Shown here: positions 12,951 to 21,275 of the stretch, piece by piece
How positions within the stretch are numbered: position 1 is the first letter of the stretch
Layout: each line of letters begins with the position of its first letter
NCBI GenBank assembly: GCA_027563935.2
Contig: CM050451.1
Coordinates: forward strand, 35,231,565-35,295,564
Length of the DNA stretch: 64,000 nt
Origin: Costus lasius
Taxonomy: Eukaryota > Streptophyta > Magnoliopsida > Zingiberales > Costaceae
Direction of reading: 5' to 3'
Translations under genes and position numbers: made by a program
Notes under the pieces: model-generated
The model's input: the letters and a program-made list of their open reading frames with translations, nothing else
What the model was told of the DNA's origin: nothing
Databases searched by the model: none

Positions 12951-14051
12951 ATGTTGAAGCATGTTAATATGATTGCTTGATATTTCTGTGATCCATGTTT
13001 GCGCATCTTCATGTATGCTTAGATCTTGTTCACATGCGAAAATTGACATGCTATTTCTCCATGCGAAAGTAAGATGTTTACTTATCTAGGCGCATGTTGT
13101 TTGTTCATGATGTCGCATGTCTTGTGTTGGCGCTTAGTTTATGTTGTTTTATCAAACAAAACCCTAACTTGCGCGCCTATGACTAGATCTAAAGTGCCAC
13201 CTGCTATAAACCCTTAGATGGGTTGATGGGGCTGAAGTCACCTCTAGGTTAGATCCAATAGTCTGATCAGACCATCTGACAGCCTAGATGGATCGACCAG
13301 ATGGCACCTGTGCGCAAGCACGAGGTGGCCATAGGTCGATTGCATCTTAGGCGTGTAGCGAGGTCTGGTTGAGACAACCAGTGAACACTCTTGAGTTAGG
13401 CCCGGGGTCACACCCGCTTGCCAGAACTCTTGATGGTTGTTCAGCTCTTAGCGCATGCATGGTTGACCATTAGGTCAACTCGGGTCAGTTAGGACTCGGT
13501 GCATGCAAGGGCAGAGGATCTAACTAGATGGATGAGTGGATCCCTATCAATGGACCATTGTAAGGTTGTAGGGCACATAAGGAAGTTAAAATTGATGCCT
13601 ATGGGGTTTTCAAAAATTTAATTTCTTGATTGGATCACATGATGATTAAGACCATATGCTTGTTTATTTAATCTTATGTGGGTTGCCCAAATGTGTGCTG
13701 TGCTGGGGCCTGCGTGCCTGGTTAATTATAAGTTAATATTATTGTGATCTGCGAATCACATTTTTCATTAATCTATTGTATAATTGACCTGCGAGTCAAA
13801 GCTTCTCTAGATAGATCAAAATGTATTTTGATTAGACAAGAGCATAAAGGCACACATCCAAGAGGGGCATTCAGCTGGTGGCGCACCTGAGGTGCTCTTG
13901 GCGCTAGGGCCCTGGGTTGGACCAGATGAGATGCAAAGGAGCTCAAGTGAAGACTTAAGTAAAATTAAGGTCTTACTTAGGGTTCATGGGCTTTTACCAC
14001 ATAAGATCATGCTTTCTATTTATTGCTTATATAATTAGAATTGCATGTGTT

Positions 14052-14096
14052 TATCTTCTGCTATAGCCATAGGATTTGCCTGATAGTAAGAAGATA
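14052..14096 (+). other. Conserved leader stem-loop with fixed loop sequence
   Basis: Outer arms TATCTTC/GAAGATA and inner arms CTAT/ATAG enclose a loop containing CCATAGGATTTGC. B2 has the same loop (CCATAGGATTGCATG) inside different arms, TTATGT-TATCA/TGATA-ACATAA at 57769-57813. Preserved pairing with changed bases plus a conserved loop suggests an RNA element. Confidence 0.6.
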
Positions 14097-14190
14097 AAAG
14101 ACCGTTAAAATCCAACGCTAACATATCAAGCTCGGAAAGCCTTCTGACGCGAAACCTCACCGTTCTGACTATCGTTGGAGCCGTGTTGTA

Positions 14191-14585
14191 CCCACTCAGT
14201 GGGCACGTCCATCTATCTTCAGACGGTGCTGGATTTCACCTGCGTGTTACAGAGAAGGGATTTATCGCTTCTCGTTGCTCAGCATAGCACGTGGTGGTCC
14301 AGGGAGTAGGTCAGGTCAGCTTGACCATGTAGGCTACATATGTGGCGCATATGGTAGCACATGGAGGCAGCCATCTGTGGGATCAGAGACTGTGTTGTAC
14401 CAACTCAGTTGGCACAGTCTGCTGGATTGCCCAGATGAAGGGGAATCGCACGGGTTGGCGATTGGCTAGGACAGCCTACCAGAAATTAGTGCTTGTCATC
14501 TCTGTGCATCTTATCTCGCCTGAGCGGGACGCGGAGACCAAGTATGAAATCTGGATCCCATCTCACTAAAAGAGTGTTACTCTTT
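14191..14585 (+). other. Serial leader hairpins (four)
   Basis: CCCAC-TCA-GTGGG at 14191-14203, CCAAC-TCA-GTTGG at 14400-14412, CTCGC-CTGA-GCGGG at 14515-14528 and AAAGAGT-GTT-ACTCTTT at 14569-14585. B2 has counterparts in the same order with different stems (57931-57944, 58143-58156, 58254-58267, 58307-58323). All other family 1 leaders carry them. Confidence 0.6.
14342..14569 (+). CDS. Candidate upstream ORF in G1 leader, 75 codons
   Basis: Starts in CATATGGTAGCAC and ends in EIWIPSH-stop. The same-length ORF is present in A (2099-2326), G2 (21760-21987) and E (minus strand, 38005-38232). D has a +1 change in it and is split by E; in C the start region is altered. B2 has an ORF of exactly 75 codons at the equivalent place, ending EIRIPSH-stop, although the middle of the protein does not align. 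No known domain is visible. It may be a translated uORF or only a by-product of conserved RNA sequence. Confidence 0.25.
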   Translation: MAHMVAHGGSHLWDQRLCCTNSVGTVCWIAQMKGNRTGWRLARTAYQKLVLVISVHLISPERDAETKYEIWIPSH

Positions 14586-14668
14586 CGGACTGTTTACTGG
14601 ATTTTTCAGTCAGACAAAATAGTGAGAAAAGAATCTTTCTTAAGTCCTGGATTGATTCTGAACATTGA

Positions 14669-14698
14669 TACTGACCTTGCTGTTCTTGCTTGTTGTAG
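14669..14698 (+). promoter_or_regulatory. Candidate 3' splice site with branch point before gag of G1
   Basis: TACTGAC at 14669-14675, then a T-rich tract, then TTGTTGTAG ending at 14698, which is 21 bases before the gag ATG. The likely branch A is 24 bases from the AG. B2 shows TACTAAT and the same TTGTTGTAG at the same 24-base spacing (58413-58442). Candidate donor in the 5' LTR: GTATAG at 12776 (ATG|GTATAG). Confidence 0.5.
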
Positions 14699-14719
14699 AT
14701 TCCTGCAGCAACGAACACC

Positions 14720-17700
14720 ATGAGCTTCAATGTGCGATCCCTACTGGAAAGGGAGAAGTTTGCTGGGCCGAACTTCTCTGACTGGTTCGGACACCTTAAG
14801 ATCGTTCTTAAGGCAGAGAGGAAACTGTATGTCCTCGAGACGGCGATACCGCCGCAGCCCGCTCCGAACGCCGCCAGGGCGGTTCGGGAAGCCTATGAAA
14901 AGCACGTCAATGATAGCATTGATGTCGCTTCCCTGATGCTAGCGTCTATGACGCCACCGCTGCAGCGTCAGCATGAGGATATGTCGGCTATAGAGATTAT
15001 AGCGAACCTCAAGATGCTGTATGCTGCACAGGCGAGGACAGAACGCTATAATCTGACGAAGCTCTTCTTTCAGAGCAAACTGGCTGAAGGGAGCCCAGTG
15101 GGAGCTCACGTGCTCAAGATGATTGGGCACAAGGAGGCTCTGGAGAAACTGGGGCATACCATCAACCAGGAGCTTGCTGTAGATATTATTCTGCAGTCTC
15201 TCCCGCCCTCTTTCGATGCGTTCATCATTAACTTTAATATGAACAAAATCGATTGTACGCCGGCAGAGCTGCTGAATATGCTCTTGACTACTGAGGAAAC
15301 TCTGAAGGGCAAGCCTTCAACCTCTGTCTTAATGGTTCCTTCTAGGAACAAGAAGAAGGGGAAGAAGGGCAAGGCCCCTGTCAAGAACTACAGTAAGGCA
15401 CTGAAACAGAAGGTGAAGCGGTCGAAGGACAATAGGTGTTTCCACTGTGGCCAGCTGGGTCACTGGAAAAAGGACTGTAAAGCGCTCCAAGGAGATAAGA
15501 GGGGAAGCATCGCTTCTGGCTCAGGTATTTACGTGACGGAAGTCATGGTTTCATCTTCTTCTATTTCATGGGTGTTGGACACTGCATGTGGAGTTCACAT
15601 TTGTTCAAATGTACAGGAACTCAAGAGAAGAAGGCAGGTGGGACAGCATGAAGTAGACCTACGCGTTGGAAACGGGGCACGGGTTGCTGCTGTTGCTGTA
15701 GGAGACTATTTCATTTCTTTACCATCTGGCATTGTATTGGAATTAAACAATTGTTATTTTGTACCGAGTATCACCAAGAATATTATCTCTATTCCTGCTC
15801 TTGTCAGGAAAGGATTTGCCTTTGAATGCAATATTTCAAAGTGTCTTTTATCTCTAGATAATATTGTGTATGCAACTGGTTCAATTAACAATGGGTTATT
15901 CATGTTGGACATGGAAAATTCTATACAAAACATTGATAATAAGAAAGCCAAGTATGCTGATGACAGCACCTTGCTATGGCATAGTCGTTTAGGCCATATT
16001 AACAAGAAGCGCATTAAGCGGTTGCATGATCATGGACTGCTGGGATCATTCTCCTATGAGGAGATTGATACATGCAAAGCTTGTTTGATGGGTAAAATGA
16101 CGAAGTCACCTTTTTCTAACAAAGGTCAAAGGGCTTCAGGTTTACTTGACCTTATACACAGTGATGTGTGTGGGCCATTTAGTAAACATGCCAGAGGTGG
16201 CTATCAGTACTTCATTACCTTTACTGATGATTTCAGTAGGTATGGATATGTCGATTTAATGAGACATAAGAGTGAATCTTTTGACAAGTTCAAAGAGTTC
16301 AAGAATGAAGTACAGAATCAGCTAGGCCGAAATATCAAGGCACTTCGTTCTGATCGAGGTGGAGAATACCTAAGTCAAGAATTTACTGACTATCTGAAAG
16401 AGTGTGGGATTATCTCACAGCTCACTCCGCCAGGAACACCGCAATGGAATGGTGTGTCCGAGAGGAGAAATAGAACGTTACTTGATATGGTTCGTTCTAT
16501 GATGAGTCAGGCCACTCTTCCATACTCCTTTTGGGGTTTTGCACTGGAAACAGCTGCAAAGGTACTAAACCGAGTGCCATCCAAGGCAGTTTCTAAGACG
16601 CCATATGAGTTATGGTATGGGAAACAGCCTGGCTTGACATTTATCAGGATCTGGGGTTGCGAGGCTTATGTCAAAAAGCTCGCCTCTGGGAAACTGGAGA
16701 GCAGATCTGAGAAATGTATCTTTGTCGGTTACCCTAAGGAAACTAAGGGTTATTATTTCTACTATCCCAAAGAGAACAAGGTATTTGTTGCTCGGACTGC
16801 CATATTTCTTGAGAAGGAATTTCTTCTGCAAGAGGCCAGTGGGAGAGAAATAAAACTGGATGAGAATCCAGATGAAGGACAAAGTAGTCAAGCACAGTTG
16901 GATGAGCTTGAGCCGGTAGATCAGGTTATTGAACAACCTGAGGCTCAGATATCACGGGAACCGCGAAGATCGGGAAGGATCCGTCGACAGCCTGAGCGCT
17001 ATGACGGAGTCTACATCATTGATAATGATGAACCCCTTACTTATGCGGATGCGGTCAGTGGACCGGAGTCAGCTAGATGGCTTGATGCTATGCGAGCCGA
17101 GATGGACTCCATGTCAGATAACCAAGTCTGGGATTTGGTTGATCCGCCTGCGGGAGTAATCCCAATAGGCTGTAAATGGATCTTCAAGAAGAAGATTGAC
17201 ATGGATGGTAACGTAGTTACCTATAAAGGCAGGCTAGTTGCGAAAGGTTTCAAACAAATCTACGGGATAGATTATGATGAAACTTTCTCTCCTGTAGCCA
17301 TGTTTAAGTCTATTCGGATTCTTTTCGCAATAGCTGCATATTACGATTATGAGATCTGGCAGATGGATGTGAAAACAGCTTTCCTTAATGGAAATCTGGA
17401 TGAGGATGTGTATATGACACAACCGGAAGGTTTCACTGATCCATCAGATCGTCATAAAATATGCAAGTTAAAGAAGTCCATTTATGGACTGAAACAAGCA
17501 TCTAGAAGCTGGAACATTCGTTTTGATGAATCAATCTCTGAGTTTGGTTTCATCAAGAACGAAGATGACCCGTGTGTTTATAAGAGGTTTAGTGGGAGCG
17601 TAATTACATTCCTAATCCTCTACGTCGATGATATCTTAATCATTGGAAATGATATTCCTGAACTGCATGCTGTTAAAGCATGGTTAGGAAAATGTTTCCA

Positions 17701-18604
17701 GATGAAATATTTAGGAGAAGCAGCCTATGTGTTAGGTGTGAAGATCTACCGGGATAGATCCAAGAGGCTTCTCGGGCTGTGCCAGAGTACTTACATCGAT
17801 AAAGTCCTGGAGAGATTCCATTTAGAGAATTCTAAACGTGGATATCTTCCAGTCAGACATGGTCTGAATCTTTCGAAGAGTCAGTGTCCACAAACACGGA
17901 CTGAGAAAGATGAAATGGACAATACGCCTTATGCTTCGGCTATTGGGTCCATTATGTATGCGATGTTGAGTACTCGCCCAGACGTCGCTTACGGGTTAAG
18001 CGTGACCAGTCGATTCCAAAGTAATCCAGGTTTGGCGCACTGGATTGCAGTCAAGAACATTATAAAATATCTGCGGAGGACCAAAGATATGTTCTTGATA
18101 TATGGTGGTCAGGAAGAACTCAGTATTGAAGGATATACTGACGCTTCGTTCCAGTCGGACCAGGATGATTTCCGATCGCAATCAGGCTATGTTTTTAGCT
18201 TGAATGGTGGAGCAGTGGTGTGGAAGAGTTTCAAACAGTCAACTGTTGCTGATTCCACAACAGAAGCCGAGTATGTTGCAGCCTCGGAAGCATCCAAGGA
18301 GGCAGTGTGGATTCGTAAGTTCGTGAGAGAACTTGGTGTCGTTCCTTCGAGTGCAGATCCTTTGGTTATCTTCTGTGATAACACTGGAGCAATTGCACAA
18401 GCAAAGGAACCACGGTCGCACCAGAAGTCCAAGCACATACAGAGATGGTTTCACTTGATCCGGGAGATCATTGATCGAGGCGAGATCAAGATTTGCAAGG
18501 TTCATACAGATGACAATCTGGCAGACCCGCTTACCAAGCCTCTGGCGCAGCAGAAGCATGAGAAGCACTGTAATAATATGGGTTTGAGATTTCTCAACCA
18601 TTAG
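14720..18604 (+). CDS. Gag-Pol polyprotein of G1, intact 1,294 aa
   Basis: Single ORF encoding all functions for copia transposition. Gag has a CX2CX4HX4C knuckle at residues 240-253. The protease has Asp287 in LDTACG. Integrase has an HHCC finger from His421 to Cys455, then Asp482, Asp545 and Glu581 (35 residues between the last two). Reverse transcriptase has YVDD at 968-971. RNase H has Asp1141, Glu1182 and Asp1220. The start is the ATG shared with all copies. Length matches the family (about 1,290). Oddities: the conserved MKDLGEA reads MKYLGEA (Asp to Tyr at 997, codon 17708-17710), QRRFH reads QRWFH (codon 18446-18448), and AMLCTRP reads AMLSTRP. These may impair activity although the frame is open. 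It would act in virus-like particles, with cDNA integrating in the nucleus. Confidence 0.95.
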   Translation: MSFNVRSLLEREKFAGPNFSDWFGHLKIVLKAERKLYVLETAIPPQPAPNAARAVREAYEKHVNDSIDVASLMLASMTPPLQRQHEDMSAIEIIANLKMLYAAQARTERYNLTKLFFQSKLAEGSPVGAHVLKMIGHKEALEKLGHTINQELAVDIILQSLPPSFDAFIINFNMNKIDCTPAELLNMLLTTEETLKGKPSTSVLMVPSRNKKKGKKGKAPVKNYSKALKQKVKRSKDNRCFHCGQLGHWKKDCKALQGDKRGSIASGSGIYVTEVMVSSSSISWVLDTACGVHICSNVQELKRRRQVGQHEVDLRVGNGARVAAVAVGDYFISLPSGIVLELNNCYFVPSITKNIISIPALVRKGFAFECNISKCLLSLDNIVYATGSINNGLFMLDMENSIQNIDNKKAKYADDSTLLWHSRLGHINKKRIKRLHDHGLLGSFSYEEIDTCKACLMGKMTKSPFSNKGQRASGLLDLIHSDVCGPFSKHARGGYQYFITFTDDFSRYGYVDLMRHKSESFDKFKEFKNEVQNQLGRNIKALRSDRGGEYLSQEFTDYLKECGIISQLTPPGTPQWNGVSERRNRTLLDMVRSMMSQATLPYSFWGFALETAAKVLNRVPSKAVSKTPYELWYGKQPGLTFIRIWGCEAYVKKLASGKLESRSEKCIFVGYPKETKGYYFYYPKENKVFVARTAIFLEKEFLLQEASGREIKLDENPDEGQSSQAQLDELEPVDQVIEQPEAQISREPRRSGRIRRQPERYDGVYIIDNDEPLTYADAVSGPESARWLDAMRAEMDSMSDNQVWDLVDPPAGVIPIGCKWIFKKKIDMDGNVVTYKGRLVAKGFKQIYGIDYDETFSPVAMFKSIRILFAIAAYYDYEIWQMDVKTAFLNGNLDEDVYMTQPEGFTDPSDRHKICKLKKSIYGLKQASRSWNIRFDESISEFGFIKNEDDPCVYKRFSGSVITFLILYVDDILIIGNDIPELHAVKAWLGKCFQMKYLGEAAYVLGVKIYRDRSKRLLGLCQSTYIDKVLERFHLENSKRGYLPVRHGLNLSKSQCPQTRTEKDEMDNTPYASAIGSIMYAMLSTRPDVAYGLSVTSRFQSNPGLAHWIAVKNIIKYLRRTKDMFLIYGGQEELSIEGYTDASFQSDQDDFRSQSGYVFSLNGGAVVWKSFKQSTVADSTTEAEYVAASEASKEAVWIRKFVRELGVVPSSADPLVIFCDNTGAIAQAKEPRSHQKSKHIQRWFHLIREIIDRGEIKICKVHTDDNLADPLTKPLAQQKHEKHCNNMGLRFLNH

Positions 18605-18613
18605 ATTAAGTGC

Positions 18614-18624
18614 AAGTGGGAGAT
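18614..18624 (+). promoter_or_regulatory. Polypurine tract of G1
   Basis: AAGTGGGAGAT abutting the middle LTR. Confidence 0.85.
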
Positions 18625-20309
18625 TGTTGGGGTATGCCCTTAAGGCTAATGTTTGAGGCCTTGGGATTGTAAAAGTATCATGTAATAAACTCTTATGTTT
18701 ATAAAAGGCATGGTTATTATTCAGTTAGCTACATTGTCTGCTGCAATATATGTTCTTCTGAATAATATCTCAAAGCTGTTCAGCTAGGCTGACATGCAGT
18801 TAAGTCCTTAGTCGATGTATCTTGGTGAACATGAGACAGCCTTGATATGGTTAAGACTAATATGTGTTCTAATCTTATAGGATGCTTCGAGCATGGAATA
18901 AGATGTAGACTCATGGGTACATTGGATGTACTGGACAGACCCTACTAGGATGTTCAATTGTTTGTCACAATGTGAATATTCCTTGTATATGACAAGTGGC
19001 ACATTTCCTCTGACTTGAGATCACTTGTGTTTTCTAAATGATGATTGTCATTATTTTGAGGTAGTTCAATATCATTTGAAACATAATGATTATAGACTAT
19101 CTTGGATGATGAGCTTGAGTCAGGTTAGGGCACTAGTGATAGACATAGGATTGCCGTCTCCTTGTTTAAGGAGTGTGATGTTCTAAAGGGGCCCCCTGGA
19201 TGAGATGATTGAGAAAAGAGTATGGCCATACCCAGGTGACAGTGTTCATCTGATCTAATCATGCTCATCATATTGGAGCTACAAGCTTGACACGCTTGTC
19301 CAATAAGAACATCCAGTGGCAAAGGAAATATGCATGCCTTGTGAATTGATTCACACTTGTGCTATGGTTTGGGTGTAGTCTTGGAAGACTCTTTCCTTTA
19401 TATCGGGAGACAGTGATGTGTTGCTAGATACCCCTCACTGATCGTGATGACGTCAGTTATCGTTACCGACATTTAAAGGAAACCCTTAGGGTCGCACAAT
19501 TTGATGATATGGCTTACTTATGTCAGATCGTGTGGACTGAATTGTTTGGGTTCAGTTTAATGGGATTTAATCTCTGATTGTGAGTGAGATCTAGTCTGAT
19601 CATGTTTGATTGATTAGGGCTTGAGATCGGTAAGCTTCGATCGAGAGAATGGTTGCTAGATCGGACAGATCAGAAGCACCAAGAGATCGACGGTTAGATC
19701 GGGAACCTTAGGGTTTATTTAAGATCTAGACTAGATCATTGGCTTGATTGGTTCTTAAACCGAACCAATGTGAACCGGCTCATGAAATGAGCGCATGGTT
19801 CAAGGCTTGGCGAATTGTTCACTTGACGTGAACATTGAAGCGAGAGTGGTGACTATTTTTAGTAACCATGATCTCCACTTGGAGACCACTCTCACGTTCG
19901 AATAGGGTTTTCTATTCTCGCCTATCCATCTCTTCCTCTCTAGTCTCTTGTGGTGTGTGGCGACGCTTGGAGTTTAGAGGAGGATTCGGCCAAGAGAGAT
20001 CAAGGTCTTCATCCCTCACAATTCGATCAAAGACACTTTGGACCCTTGCTAGCACAAGGAGCGACAAAGAGTTTGCCATCATCCTCTTGTGTGCGATTCC
20101 CTTTGGAGAAGAGGCAATCGACTCTTTGCTTCCAAGGCAACATCTAGGCTATTGCGATGGTATGAATGTTTTTCATTAATCTTTACTAGCCCCTTTTCGA
20201 GTTGATCATTTAACATGCGAGTTGATCCTATAACCCTAGCTTCCGCAAGATGAATATAGTATGCGCTAATCACTTTAGGGTTTTGCTCCCCCTTGAAGGG
20301 GACTCTTCA
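18625..20309 (+). repeat. Middle LTR of G1-G2, chimeric (1,685 bp)
   Basis: Bases 18625-18724 equal the first 100 bases of the G1 5' LTR. From 18725 on the sequence follows the G2 3' LTR (26042-27725), with about five differences by eye. The switch lies within TTATTCAG at 18717-18724. The LTR is preceded by G1's polypurine tract and followed by G2's primer site, so it serves both internal regions. It carries a full TGACGTCA at 19448-19455 where other family 1 LTRs have TAACGTAA. Confidence 0.95.
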
Positions 20310-20311
20310 AT

Positions 20312-20323
20312 TGGTATCAGAGC
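20312..20323 (+). promoter_or_regulatory. Primer-binding site of G2
   Basis: TGGTATCAGAGC after the chimeric LTR end CTCTTCA. Confidence 0.92.
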
Positions 20324-21211
20324 CAGTTGAACGCATGTTTAAATGATTGCTTTGATTTGTGATCCATGAATGCCGATGTATGCTTAGATCTATAACATGC
20401 GTAAATTCACATGTTAAATTATATCATGCCGAAACTTGTTTTTGTTTCATTTGCGCATGTATGTTGTATGTTGGCGCATCTTAGTTTTTATAAAAACTTG
20501 AATACTTGCGCGACTAACTATAGATCTAAAGCCTTGCATTAAACCCTTAGACGGGTTATTAGGGTTGAAGTCACCCCTAAGTTAGATCCAAAAGGTTTGA
20601 TCAGATCATCTGACAGCCTGGATGGGTCGACCACATAGCACCTTGGCGCAAGCCAGAGGTGGCTAAAGGTCGACTGCAGACAGGCGTGTAGCGATGTCTG
20701 ATTGAGACGACTAATGAACGCACCTGAGTTAGGCCCGGGGTCACACCCGCTTGCCAGACCTCAGTGTGGTAGTTCAGCCCTGGCGCATGCATGGTTGACC
20801 TTTTAGGTCGACGCAAGTCAGTTATGACTTGGTGCATGCAAGGGCAGTGGATCTGACTAGGTTGGATGAGTGGATCCCTAGTAATGGACCGTTGTAAGGT
20901 TGTAGGGCAAATAAGGAAAAATTAAAATTGATCCCATGGGGTTTTTCGAAAATTTTAATTTTTATGATGGATCACATGATTGCTGATTGGATGCATATGT
21001 TTGTCTATTTAGTCTTATGTGGGCTGCCCATATTAATTGTGTGCTGTGCTGGGGCCTGCGTGCCTGGGATTTAAAATTGTTGTAAATTAATTATTGTGAT
21101 CTGCGCATCACATTGCTTTAATTTATAAAATGTAATTGACCTGCGTGTCAATCTTGTCTAGATAGTTAAATTTGTAATTTAATTAGACAAGAGCACAGAG
21201 CACACTTGGCA

Positions 21212-21275
21212 GAGGCGCATGCAGCAGTGGCTTGACCAGGTGGGAGGTCTAGGGTTCGACCCTAGGACCTGGCGC
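21212..21275 (+). other. tRNA-like (SINE-head-like) module in leader
   Basis: CTAGG-GTTCGAC-CCTAG at 21249-21265 is a 5-bp stem with a 7-base T-loop sequence and contains the GGTTCGANNC pol III B-box pattern. An A-box-like CAGTGGCTTGACC lies about 20 bases upstream. Equivalent modules lie in D (31603-31619, stem CCAGG/TCTGG), E (38729-38745, minus) and C (about 48360-48376, minus). They are absent from A and G1. No complete tRNA cloverleaf is present. Confidence 0.5.

Larger units (their letters stand above)
12937..14719 (+). other. Leader of G1 (1,783 bp)
   Basis: Non-coding leader. Conserved stem-loop at 14052-14096; hairpins at 14191-14203, 14400-14412, 14515-14528 and 14569-14585; candidate 75-codon upstream ORF at 14342-14569; branch point and 3' splice-like signal at 14669-14698. 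It lacks the tRNA-like module, like A. Confidence 0.85.

Noticed and set aside
21212..21275. A genuine tRNA gene
   Set aside because: Only a T-arm and a weak A-box are visible; there is no acceptor stem or anticodon arm, so I call it tRNA-like only.
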